Part shown: piece by piece, positions 29,005 through 38,236 of the stretch
How positions within the stretch are numbered: the stretch's first letter is position 1
Layout: every line of letters begins with the position of its first letter
Origin: DATFVJ01 sp963820395
Lineage (GTDB): Bacteria; Actinomycetota; Actinomycetes; Streptosporangiales; Streptosporangiaceae
Direction: 5' to 3'
Assembly (NCBI GenBank): GCA_963820395.1
Contig: CAWGAE010000020.1
Location: 310,001-374,000, forward strand
Length of the DNA stretch: 64,000 nt
Notes under the pieces: model-generated
Told to the model about the DNA's origin: nothing
Databases searched by the model: none
What the model saw: only the letters and a program-made list of their open reading frames with translations
Position numbers and translations under genes: made by a program

Positions 29005-29833
29005 CTAACGTCGCCTTGCTTGTCTGCGCCATTCCTCCTCGGCCGTGATCGCCGCCCGTATGTTGTCAGGCCACGGCTTCGCTCGTACGAGGCGGTAGTA
29101 GACCCTGACGCGCGCGCCTTCGTCATATCGCTTCTGTTGCTCATAGTCCCAGCCGAGGAAACGCAGATCGCGGATACGGCGCTGATAGTCATCTTGATAC
29201 TCCTTGGCGCTGGCCACAATGCCGATCACATCGCTCGGAACCCAGCCACCTTCGAAGGCCTTCAATAGCTCGCCGATTCGCCGCTGCGGTTCGTCAAAGC
29301 GGGCCGCCTGGCGGATCTTCTCCGAGTACGGGCATAGGTTTCCAGGTATTGACGCTTACCTTCGTAGCATTCCTCGCAGAGCGGCTGCAGGTTGTCAGGA
29401 TCGTTCGTGCCGCCCCAGTCGGGTGGCATTCGCAGGTCGACCTTAAGCACCACGCCATGCTGACGCGCGTCCGGCCGCACTGCGCGCAGCGGGCCGGTGC
29501 CAAAGCCTGGGCCCGCAGACGTGAGCTAATCGGGAGCACGTCAGCCGGGGACCGGATGCCTGCCCATCCCCGCAGTTGGTAACGGTCAGCACCGTCGAGC
29601 GTGACCATCGCTATGTCGAAATAATCCCGCAGGCCCCGCGTCGCTCGGTCAGCCGGCACGTCATCCGATGCGGCCGCTTGCAGGAAAAAGCTGACCTCGT
29701 CTGCCGTCGGCGGATTGCGCCGACGCCGATACAGCAGACCGTAGACCAGACGGAGACTACTGTTGCCGATCAGGGCAGCGAGCTGCTCACTCTCCGGCTC
29801 CGGTAGCCGCGTGTGGGCCATAAATGCGGACAT
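29005..29833 (-). pseudogene. HNH endonuclease, broken by two frameshifts
   Basis: Three consecutive frames make one protein. 29833 to about 29480 gives SEQLAALIGNSSLRLVYGLL...ARCAQCGRT. 29480 to about 29290 gives HGVVLKVDLRMP, DWGGTNDPDNLQPLCEEC. 29280 to 29005 gives GELLKAFEGGWVPSDVIGIV, DLRFLGWDYEQQ and RVRVYYRLVRAKPWP. The zinc Cys pairs and NL of the HNH fold are present, but the catalytic His expected after VD is Leu. It lies between methylase and NaeI-type nuclease on the opposite strand. Two shifts plus the lost His argue against activity. Confidence 0.75.
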
Positions 29834-29913
29834 TTAGCCGGCCAGCAAACTACTCCGAACCATCACATACACTGTGTCGCCATGCTGCTGCCAAACCGGA
29901 CGAGCGAGGCCTC

Positions 29914-30960
29914 TTGACGACAATCGAACCAGGAGCGCCACCCGACAGCGCCGACCGCGAACTTAACGCGGTTGAAACGGAGCTGTACAGGCTCGATCCG
30001 ACTGGTGACCAGGTCGCGACCGTTCTCCGGGACACCCTTGACCAGCTGTACGACGGCCAGCACACGGGACGCTGGGCATACGACCAGCTGCACAAGACCG
30101 AAAAGACCCACATGGGCACTCTGGTCGAGATTAACCTGCATAGGCAGTTCGACTTCGACGACGGCAACGCCACCGACTACCGGATCGCCGGTATCGAGGT
30201 CGATTGCAAGTACTCGATGACCTATGGCAACTGGGAGTTGCCACCGGAAGCCATCGATCATCTCTGTCTGGTCATCACAGCGAGTGACTCGATCAGTTCC
30301 TGGAGCGCTGGATTGCTTCGCGTGCGCAAGTCCTATCTCCGCGGCAGGACGAACCGCGATGCGAAACGCCAGTTGGCCTCCGCCAGCCGCTGCCGCATCC
30401 GCCAGCTTTGGCCAGCCCACGGACAGCTCGCCGAGAACGTGTTCCTCTGTCTGGACGACGGCACCCGTGAACGCATCTTCAACGCCAAAGCCAAGCACGG
30501 ACTACTGCACGGGCAGGCGAGGACAAATGAGCTCTTCCGCTCGGTGCAACGTCGGATCATCCGACGTGCCGAACTCGCCACTGTCGCGCAACAGGATGAC
30601 TTCATGAAGCGCGCTCGCGGCAATGGAGGGGCGCGGACTCAGCTCCGGCCCGAAGGCATTCTCGTCCTTGGACACCAAGAAAACGACCCACTGGTGGCCG
30701 CAGCCCTCGGGCTCCCCATTCCCAAGAAGGGGGAGTTCGTCTCGGCCCGGGTTGCGCCCGCGCGGGATGACCGGAACGACCCAGCCGCCGTCATAGAAGG
30801 CAAGCGCTGGGCGCTGGCCCGGGCATGTGATCCAGTTTCCCCGGCCCCCGTTGTTCCCAGAAAGGGGATAGACCAGACAATCGAACAGCCGCATGCCATA
30901 GCTGAGACAGCGGGCGCTCACAGGAGACTCGCCAGCGACCTCGGGCTTTGGGCGAACTGA
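29914..30960 (+). CDS. NaeI-type type II restriction endonuclease
   Basis: About 348 residues. The catalytic core has HMGTLVEINLHRQF, YRIAGIEVDCKYS (the Asp-x-Lys active site) and WELPPEAIDHLCLV. The second, CAP-like DNA-binding domain has NELFRSVQRRIIRRAELATV, QQDDFMKRARGNGGAR, LRPEGILVLGH and GEFVSARV. These match the NaeI family, which cuts GCCGGC and needs two sites. Start is uncertain: TTG 29914 (LTTIEPG) after GCGAGG is preferred, but the frame opens at 29824. Same strand as the methylase, about 900 bases downstream, with the dead HNH gene between. The C-terminal 60 residues after the domain are unusual. Confidence 0.88.
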   Translation: MTTIEPGAPPDSADRELNAVETELYRLDPTGDQVATVLRDTLDQLYDGQHTGRWAYDQLHKTEKTHMGTLVEINLHRQFDFDDGNATDYRIAGIEVDCKYSMTYGNWELPPEAIDHLCLVITASDSISSWSAGLLRVRKSYLRGRTNRDAKRQLASASRCRIRQLWPAHGQLAENVFLCLDDGTRERIFNAKAKHGLLHGQARTNELFRSVQRRIIRRAELATVAQQDDFMKRARGNGGARTQLRPEGILVLGHQENDPLVAAALGLPIPKKGEFVSARVAPARDDRNDPAAVIEGKRWALARACDPVSPAPVVPRKGIDQTIEQPHAIAETAGAHRRLASDLGLWAN

Positions 30961-31036
30961 GCGTCGGCACCGGCGAGCTACTGGAGGATACAAGCTACGA
31001 GCCAGCGCAAGGCCCGCGGGCAGATCGGGAGCATCC

Positions 31037-31678
31037 CTAGCCCTTGCGGAGCGACTGGAAATCCGGGAGCGCGTCAAGGACCGCGCCAGCAAGACGCAGA
31101 GTATTTTCGACTGATTTGCTTTTAATCACCAGCAGGTCGCACCGGACCGAGTCGATGTCAAAGCCACGCTGGCTGCTTTCCACCAGGGGCTGCAGCGTCT
31201 CAGCGTGGGGTCTGTCTGCGGCGAAAAGCACAACGGGAAACGACGACCATGCGTGTGGCCCAGGGTGTCCTCGGCAGCTCGCCGCCGGATACATGCCTGC
31301 GGCCGACAGGCCGTAGACCACCCCGGCAACTCCAACTTCCAAGCTGTCCAGGGCGACCTCGTCAGTCGGGTACGGGCCGATAGCTGCGAGCTGATCGGGG
31401 TTGATCCCCTCGACGTCGTCAGCACTACCCGTCTCGACTGCTGTCGCGAGAGCATCAAACTCCAGAGCGTTCTGGGCCTGTTGGCCCACGAGTTGACAGA
31501 GCAATTTGTCTTGCTCGGCGATTGTTCGGGCGTCCCTTACGGATACCCCGACGATCGGCCAGACGTCCTGGAAGTACCCGAATCCTTCATCGTCGTCAAT
31601 GTCACGGGGTTGCGGTGTCCAGAACTCAGCCCCGAGGGGCGAATCAGGATGCAGCTCGATGTCCGTGGTCGGGTACAT
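31037..31678 (-). CDS. Unknown protein beside the restriction system
   Basis: The 213-residue acidic product starts MYPTTDIELHPDSPLGAEFWTP and has a central DALATAVETGSADDVEGI region, an Ala/Gly-rich YGLSAAGMYPAASCRGH, and RPHAETLQPLVESS. No domain recognised. Codon use looks genuine. The CRGHPG...W/F stretch recalls small proteins of restriction and defence loci, but no function is claimed. It is convergent with the NaeI-like gene. Confidence 0.6.
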   Translation of the reverse strand: MYPTTDIELHPDSPLGAEFWTPQPRDIDDDEGFGYFQDVWPIVGVSVRDARTIAEQDKLLCQLVGQQAQNALEFDALATAVETGSADDVEGINPDQLAAIGPYPTDEVALDSLEVGVAGVVYGLSAAGMYPAASCRGHPGPHAWSSFPVVLFAADRPHAETLQPLVESSQRGFDIDSVRCDLLVIKSKSVENTLRLAGAVLDALPDFQSLRKG

Positions 31679-31889
31679 GCAGTAGTTGTACTACCAATCC
31701 GCCACGGTGCCACATGCGCCGCGCCCAGGCGTTGACGAGACCGCACCGCCTGCGGTGCGGCCCGCGGGCCGGGCTGCTTCCAGCGGAAGCACCAGCCTTG
31801 AGCAGGCACTTCGCGTCCGAACCGGCACCAACGACACGCCCGGGCGCCGTGTCGCGAAACCCGTGTCCGAAACCACTGTCACGCCCTGC

Positions 31890-32542
31890 GGGCCGTCATC
31901 CGTTTATGGGACGCTCCGGCTGATCGCCTGGCAAGGCACCGCGACCACCGTCGTCAGCATCCCGCTACCAAAACGAGGAGCAGGCGCGATCACCACCAGC
32001 GAGGACACCTCGCCCTGATCACGCGCCTGGCCGGGGATTACAACGACACCACCATCGCCCAGATCCTGGGCCGGCAGCACCGCCGCACCGCGACCGGGCT
32101 GGCCTGGACCCGCGACCGGGTCAGCACCCTGCGCCGCTCCCGCGGCATCCCGCACTGCCCCGCTCCGAACGGAAATGTCAGTACCGGCGGACAAGATGCC
32201 GTCATGGCCAGCATCCCGCACGCCGCGCAGCTCCTCGGCGTCGACAAGACCACGATCTACCGGTGGCTGCGGGACGGCTTCCTCACCGGCGAGCAGCCCA
32301 CCCGCGCGCCCTGGCGGATCCGCATCGACCAGGCCCTGCGCGACCGCATCTAGCCGGACGTCCCCGCCGGCTGGCTGCCCCTCGGCCAGGCCGCCCAAGT
32401 GCTCGGCGTCGCCCGCCAGACCGTGTTGCACAAGGTCCAGCGCGGCCAGGTCAACGCCGTCTACGTCACCACCGGACGCCGCAAAGGCCTCCGCATCCAG
32501 GTCAAACACGATCAGCCTGGACTGTTTGACGCACCCCGATGA
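31890..32542 (+). pseudogene. Serine-recombinase C-terminal part with excisionase-like HTHs, decayed
   Basis: The frame near 31900 gives LRLIAWQGTATT and IPLPKRG, ITTSEDT, which is the tail of a large serine recombinase/resolvase. A frameshift near 32010 leads to LALITRLAGDYNDTTIAQIL, TATGLAWTRDRVSTLRR. An MerR-like HTH follows (AAQLLGVDKTTIYRWLRDG), then an in-frame TAG at 32351-32353, then a second HTH (AAQVLGVARQTVLHKVQRG) ending at 32542. The catalytic N-terminus is missing. It is a relic of an integrative element next to the defence cassette. Confidence 0.65.
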
Positions 32543-32559
32543 AAGAAAGGCGCACTGTT

Positions 32560-32745
32560 GACCATGACCGACCTCGCCGGTCAGCACGGCCACCGAACGG
32601 GTGGTGATGGCCCAGGTGAGCCGGGCGACGGTCTCGGCGTGGCCGTGGTGGCGGTGCAGCTGGCCGGGGGACAGGTCCCGGCCGAATGGCGTTTTTCGAG
32701 AACCCGTAGAACGATTGGATCTTCTCCAGCACCACAGCCACGAGC
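32560..32745 (-). pseudogene. N-terminal relic of an ExeA/TniB-type AAA ATPase
   Basis: Reading leftward, LEKIQSFYGFSK, then after a frameshift LHRHHGHAETVARLTWAI and SVAVLTGEVG. This is the start and Walker A region of ExeA/TniB-like transposition ATPases. It stops right after the P-loop, where it abuts the end of the recombinase relic (near 32550). The junction marks a deletion or insertion boundary. Not functional. Confidence 0.5.
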
Positions 32746-32851
32746 AGCCCCGAAACTGTCACCGCTACCGCCTAACCTGGCCAATGAAGCCGGAACCGCG
32801 CCCGTCGATTTACACCGGATTCCGGACGCCACCCGGCACTGAGGGGGCAAG

Positions 32852-33742
32852 GTGATGACGTTTGGCCATGAAGTCGATGATGAGGCGGTTGAGCTGGTCG
32901 CTGAGGCTGTCAGGCGGGAGCGCTGCATCCTGTTTCTCGGTGCTGGCGTTCACGCGCCGCCGCCTGAAGGATCGCCGTTTGAGTACCCGGCCGAGCACCG
33001 GCCGCCGATCGGCGCGGCCTTGAGTCAGGAGCTCGCGAGCAGCTGCAACTTTGCGCGACGGTACCCGCGCGAGGATCCGTCGAATTTGCAGCGGGTCGCG
33101 TTGTTCTACGAGATCGCGCGCTCGCGCCACCAGCTCGTGGACGCGCTCACCGCTGCCGTCCAGACGGCCAAGCGCCCATCGCCGATGCTGCGAGCCCTCG
33201 CCGAGCTTGGTTTTCCGCTCGTGATCACCACCAACTACGACCAGCTGTTCGAGAACGCGCTCGTCGAAGCTGGCAGACAGCCGCGCGTGGCCATCTACAC
33301 ACCGAAGCTCGAGCCGACGACCGATCACCGCGATCCATCGGCGGAGAGCCCGATCGTGTTCAAGATCCACGGCGACATCTCGCGTCCGGAGACTATCGTG
33401 ATCAGCGACGAGGATTACATCCAGTTCGTTTTGCGGATGAGCAACAAGGATCCGTATGACCCGGTTCCGTTGACGCTGAAGTACTACCTGACTGGCTGGA
33501 CGACGCTGTTTGTCGGCTATAGCCTGCTAGATTATAATTTGCGGCTGTTGTTCAAGACGCTTCGTTGGAAGATCGACAGCGCGAGCATGCCGGACATGTA
33601 TTCGGTCGATTACAAGCCGGATCCGCTGATCTTCGATGTCTGGCACAACCAGCGCCGCTACGTGAAGTTCATCGCGCAGGACGTTTGGGCGTTCGTACCG
33701 AGGCTCTATGAGCTCGTGCTCGGGAAGGGGATTCGGCCGTAG
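32852..33742 (+). CDS. SIR2-like domain protein (probable NADase effector)
   Basis: The product has 296 residues (GTG 32852 or ATG 32855, after GAGGGGGC). SIR2 landmarks are ILFLGAGVH (NAD phosphate loop, about 26-34), LVITTNYDQLFE with the Asn-Asp pair (about 125-136), VFKIHGDI with the catalytic His (about 168), and LFVGYSLLDYNLR (about 215-228). There is no zinc ribbon, as in the defence-type SIR2 group that destroys NAD+ during phage attack. It starts the cassette: a STAND ATPase begins 18 bases after its stop and is co-directional. Effector role is inferred from family and context. Confidence 0.85.
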   Translation: MMTFGHEVDDEAVELVAEAVRRERCILFLGAGVHAPPPEGSPFEYPAEHRPPIGAALSQELASSCNFARRYPREDPSNLQRVALFYEIARSRHQLVDALTAAVQTAKRPSPMLRALAELGFPLVITTNYDQLFENALVEAGRQPRVAIYTPKLEPTTDHRDPSAESPIVFKIHGDISRPETIVISDEDYIQFVLRMSNKDPYDPVPLTLKYYLTGWTTLFVGYSLLDYNLRLLFKTLRWKIDSASMPDMYSVDYKPDPLIFDVWHNQRRYVKFIAQDVWAFVPRLYELVLGKGIRP

Positions 33743-33759
33743 CCAGCGTCGGCGAGCAT

Positions 33760-36700
33760 ATGGTAGCGGTTCCCACGATCCCGTACCGCGGGATTGACCC
33801 GTTCCGCTACCGCGACCACGCGATCTTCTTCGCCCGCGACGAAGAGACGCACAGGTGGCGAGCCTGGTGTCGGTGTACCGGGGGGTGATGCTCTACGGCG
33901 ACTCGGGCTCTGGCAAATCGTCGCTGATCAACGCCGGTCTCGTCCCGGAGGCTATGCGACTCGGCTTTCAGCCCGAGCGCCTGCGGGTCCAGCCGCGCGA
34001 ATCAGAGGAGCTCGTGGTCGAGCGGATCGCTGAGACAGACGGCGAAGGCGGGCTTTCGTCGGTCCTCGCGCTGGAGGAAGACAAAGAGGTCTCGTCACGG
34101 AGCGTGCTGGCGATCGAGGTGTTCGAGCGGCGCGTCCGTGCGGCATGCGAGCGCCACCGGCTGGTTTTGATCTTCGACCAGTTCGAGGAGCTCGTGACGC
34201 TGTTTGACGAGCCAGGAGCCCGTGAGGCACAACAACGGCTGGTGGACCTCCTCATCAGGCTGTTGCGCGGCACGCTGCCGGCGAAGATCCTTCTCTCGTT
34301 TCGCGAGGACTATCTCGGCAAGCTCAAAGAGCTGCTCTCGCCCTGTCCCGAGCTTGTGGACCAGGCGCTGCGCCTGGTCGCGCCCGCGGCGGACGCGCTG
34401 CCGACGATCATCCGCGGGCCGTTTGAGCGCTACCCCGGCCACTTTGAGCGCGAACTGTCGCCCGCGCTCGCCGACCAGCTGGTCGCCGCGCTGGCGAACC
34501 GATTCGGCGCTGGCGAGGTCAGCCTGTCCGAGGTGCAGACGGTCTGCCTGCGGCTCTGGCAAAGCGAGAACCCCGAGCTGCTGCTCGCCGAGAAGGGGCC
34601 GCAAGGGCTGCTGGAGGACTATCTCGGCGAGGCACTGGCCGATCTGCCGCAGCAGCTGAGGCCAGCCGCGATCGCGCTGATTGGCCAGATGGTCACCCCG
34701 GCCGGAACGCGCAACGTGATCAGCGCTCAAGACCTCGTCCAACGCGTCCGTGAACAGGACAGCGACATCTCGCTGAGCGTGCTCGATGACGCACTCGCGC
34801 GCCTTAGCCGATCGCGACTGGTCAACCGGGAACGGCGCCGTGAGCTGTATCTGTACGAGATCAGCAGCGAATTCCTCGTTCCCTGGATCAGTCGCCGCCG
34901 CGCCGAGTTCCGCCGGCTGCAAGACCGCCGCCGCGATCGCCGCCGGCTGCTGATCTTGGGGTCGATCGCCGCGACGCTCCTGCTCGTCGCCGCCGGCGTG
35001 ACGGTGCTCGCGTTATGGGCGCTCGCCCAGCGCAACCACGCCAAGGCTGAAGCAACGGCCGCAACATCGCTTGCGCTGGCCTCAGACGCGCAAGCAAACC
35101 TCGGCAACCGACTGGATGTCGCGCTGCTACTTTCGCTCGCGACACTGCAGCCCCACGACGCGAGCCAGCTCGCCGTGACTGAGGCGCGGAGCACCATGCT
35201 CGCAGCGCTCGAAACCGCCCAGGGTTCCGGAGTGCTTGGCATCCTCCACGGCCACACCGCCTCCGTCGAAGATGTCGCGTTCAGTCCCGACGGGCGCACC
35301 CTGGCCTCGGCCGGCGACGACGGCACGGTCAGGCTGTGGGACCTCGCCACCCGCAGGCCGCTGGGCGCGCCGCTGACCGGCCACACCGGCGCCGTCGAGG
35401 GTGTCGCGTTCAGCCCCGACGGGCGCACCCTGGCCTCGGCCGGCGACGACGGCACGGTCAGGCTGTGGGACGTGGCCACCCGCAGGCCGCTGGGCGCGCC
35501 GCTGACCGGCCACACCGGCACCGTCGAGGGTGTCGCGTTCAGCCCCGACGGGCGCACCCTGGCCTCGGCCGGCGACGACGGCACGGTCAGGCTGTGGGAC
35601 GTGGCCACCCGCAGGCCGCTGGGCGCGCCGCTGACCGGCCACACCGGCGCCGTCTACAGTGTCAGGTTCAGCCGCGACGGGCGCACCCTGGCCTCGGCCA
35701 GCGACGACGGCACGGTCAGGCTGTGGGACGTGGCCACCCGCAGGCCGCTGGGCGCGCCGCTGACCGGCCACACCGGCGCCGTCTGGGGTGTCGCGTTCAG
35801 CCGCGACGGGCGCACCCTGGCCTCGGCCAGCGACGACGGCACGGTCAGGCTGTGGGACGTGGCCACCCGCAGGCCGCTGGGCGCGCCGCTGACCGGCCAC
35901 ACCGGCGGCGTCAATAGTGTCGCGTTCAGCCGCGACGGGCGCACCCTGGCCTCGGCCAGCGACGACCGCACGATCAGGCTGTGGGACGTGGCCACCCGCA
36001 GGCCGCTGGGCGCGCCGCTGACCGGCCACAGCGGCACCGTCGAGCATGTCGCGTTCAGCCCCGACGGGCGCACCCTGGCCTCGGCCAGCACCGACCGCAC
36101 GATCAGGCTGTGGAACCTCGCCACCCGCAGGCCGCTGGGCGCGCCGCTGACCGGCCACACCGGCGCCGTCTACAGTGTCGCGTTCAGCCCCGACGGGCGC
36201 ACCCTGGCCTCGGCCAGCGACGACCGCACGATCAGGCTGTGGAACCTGGCCACCCGCAGGCCGCTGGGCGCGCCGCTGACCGGCCACACCGGCGCCGTCG
36301 AGGGTGTCGCGTTCAGCCCCGACGGGCGCACCCTGGCCTCGGCCAGCACCGACGACACGATCAGGCTGTGGAACCTCGCCACCCGCAGGCCGCTGGGCGC
36401 GCCGCTGACCGGCCACACCGGCGCCGTCAATAGTGTCGCGTTCAGCCCCGACGGGCGCACCCTGGCCTCGGCCAGCGACGACCGCACGATCAGGCTGTGG
36501 GACCTCGCCACCCGCAGGCCGCTGGGCGCGCCGCTGACCGGCCACACCGGCGCCGTCTACAGCGTCGCGTTCAGCCCCGACGGGCGCACCCTGGCCTCGG
36601 CCAGCACCGACGACACGATCAGGCTGTGGAACCTCGCCACCCGCAGGCCGCTGGGCGCGCCGCTGACCGGCCACACCGGCGCCGTCAATAGTGTCGCGTT

Positions 36701-37016
36701 CAGCCCCGACGGGCGCACCCTGGCCTCGGCCAGCACCGACGGCACGGTCAGGCTGTGGGACCTGGCCACCCACAGGCAGCTGGGCGCGCCGCTGGCCGGC
36801 CACACCGACTCCGTCGAAGATGTCGCGTTCAGCCCCGACGGGCGCACCCTGGCCTCGGCCAGCGCTGACAAAACCGTCAGGCTGTGGTCTGGCTTCCTGT
36901 GGCCCGACCTCGCCGCGCTCAGCCGCATGGTGTGCAGCCTCGCAGGAGTCGGGCTCAGCCGAGCCGAATGGGCCCAGTACGCGCCCGGGATCGGCTACCA
37001 GCAGAACTGCCCGTGA
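33760..37016 (+). CDS. STAND NTPase with 13 WD40 repeats (frameshift near 33850)
   Basis: From ATG 33760 the protein opens PYRGIDPFRYRDHAIFFARDEET, the family lead-in of nSTAND NTPases. One base is missing near 33851, and the main frame (GTG 33855 on, 1053 residues) continues VASLVSVYRGVMLYGDSGSGKSS with the Walker A. Walker B is LVLIFDQFEEL (about residue 100 of the main frame). A winged-helix region follows with LSRSRLVNRERR near 315. One membrane helix (LLILGSIAATLLLVAAG, about 370) precedes 13 WD40 repeats of 43 residues (about 465-1020) and a short Cys-containing tail. It is co-directional with the SIR2 gene, so sensor and effector are probably expressed together. Confidence 0.88.
35250..36926 (+). 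repeat. 13 tandem 129-bp WD40 repeat units
   Basis: Thirteen units, each 43 codons, run without gaps. The last is divergent at its end. The frame of each unit is nearly invariant at DNA level (FSPDGRTLAS, LATRRPLGAPLTGHTG), while a few codons vary: residues 5, 7 and 8 (A/T/G/S; E/Y/W/N; G/S/H/D), 13 (P/R), 22-23 and 25 (G/S, D/T, G/R/D/K) and 31-32 (D/N, V/L). Long repeats like this may be miscounted in short-read assemblies. Confidence 0.95.
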
Positions 37017-37113
37017 GAGCCGCCGGAGTGAAGATGGATGCTGCGTCGAGGCGCCCGAGGATGTGTGTCGCAGAGCGACGGGGCGGGACGCGCTCGGCGA
37101 CCGCAACTTATGG

Positions 37114-37851
37114 GTGAAACCTATGGCCGCCGGCTGGATCGGGTTTGCTGGCGCCATTGTGGCCGCCGTCATCAGCGTGGTCGTAGCCATCCGCCAGTCG
37201 CGGACGGAGGAGCGGCTCGCACGACTCCATCATGAGCTCGATGCCGAGGTGCACAGGCGCACGGCAATCATTGACCGCGAACTCCGGGCCGAGGACGTGC
37301 TCACGCGCTATCGTGAGCCGCTCGCCGCGGCCGCATTTGACCTCCAGAGTCGCTTGTACAATATTCTGCGGCTGGACTTCTTCGCCAAATTCGGCGACCG
37401 CCACCCCCGCGCCGAGGATGCGCTCAGAACGACGCTCTTCCGCTTAGCGCAGTATTTTGCCTGGACGGAGATCCTCCGCCGTGACATCCAATTCTTGAGC
37501 TTTCCCGAGGACGATCAAACGCGCCACGTAGCTCAGTTGCAGTCGGAGATCTCAAAGGGCTTCCTCACCGACAGCCATGGCCCGACGTTGATGATCTGGG
37601 GAGATGAGCAGCGCGCGATCGGAGAGCAGATGATCGTTGAGGAGCACGGCAAGGTCTTGTGCATGGGCTTCGCGAACTTCCGCGAACAATGCGACACCAC
37701 GTTTGCAGCCTGGTGCGACCGCCTGCGAAGCGAGCTTTGCGACGAGTCCGCCCGAGGTCGCCTGCGCCACGTTCAGCACCTCCTCTGCGACCTTGTCGAG
37801 ACCCTGGATGCGAAGCGCTTACGGTACACCCAGGACCTCGAACGGGCATGA
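37114..37851 (+). CDS. Membrane-anchored coiled-coil protein of the SIR2/STAND cassette
   Basis: About 245 residues from GTG 37114 (ATG 37123 is the alternative). An N-terminal membrane helix (GWIGFAGAIVAAVISVVVAI) is followed by a charged coiled coil (TEERLARLHHELDAEVHRRT). A helical domain then contains RYREPLAAAAFDLQSRLYNIL, TLFRLAQYFAWTEILRRDIQFL, IGEQMI and FREQCDTTFAAWCDRLRSEL. No catalytic family recognised. It begins about 100 bases after the STAND stop on the same strand. A membrane effector or anchoring partner is possible but not shown. Confidence 0.75.
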   Translation: MKPMAAGWIGFAGAIVAAVISVVVAIRQSRTEERLARLHHELDAEVHRRTAIIDRELRAEDVLTRYREPLAAAAFDLQSRLYNILRLDFFAKFGDRHPRAEDALRTTLFRLAQYFAWTEILRRDIQFLSFPEDDQTRHVAQLQSEISKGFLTDSHGPTLMIWGDEQRAIGEQMIVEEHGKVLCMGFANFREQCDTTFAAWCDRLRSELCDESARGRLRHVQHLLCDLVETLDAKRLRYTQDLERA

Positions 37852-37869
37852 CTCTGCTCGTGGCGCCCT

Positions 37870-38236
37870 TCCCCCAGCGTTCGCCGCAACAATGCTTGAA
37901 ACCTAATAGCACTGCACGGCGCCGATGACTCCTTCTTGAAACCCGGGGCTGGACTCCTATCCACAGACGGTGGGCTCCGGCGTCGTGCACCCCGTCCGGC
38001 GTGGCGGCGTGGCGTCGGCCGGGGCGTCGATGAAGATCGTGTTTCGAGCCGTCCGCACGGTGATGTCTTCTTGTAACGCGAGCCGTCGAGCTCTGTCCAG
38101 AGACTGACGACCGTGCGGTGAGCTGGGGCCACGAACTGCTCATCGGATGTCGGGCCATCGAGCCCTTCTATTAGGGCGCTGCGTGTCCCTGCACGGGCTC
38201 ACCTGCTGGGCCGAGGTCACGACATTGGAGGCATGC
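37870..38236 (+). other. Long 5' non-coding region of IS110 (possible bridge RNA)
   Basis: About 370 bases separate the cassette from the IS110 transposase start and hold no gene. In characterised IS110-group elements the left-end non-coding DNA encodes the bridge RNA that guides target choice. Length and position fit, but I did not fold it and the element's left end is not fixed. The 10-mer ATCGGATGTC occurs at 38142-38151 and again at 39487-39496, after the gene. Confidence 0.35.

Noticed and set aside
35250..36926. Regular repeat spacing that could suggest a CRISPR or satellite array
   Set aside because: Units are 129 bp, in frame, and translate to WD40 repeats; there are no spacers.
35127..37190. 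687-residue open frame antisense to the WD40 repeats
   Set aside because: It simply mirrors the 129-bp repeat; the product is a Gly/Arg/Gln-rich repeat with no family and no start site of its own.
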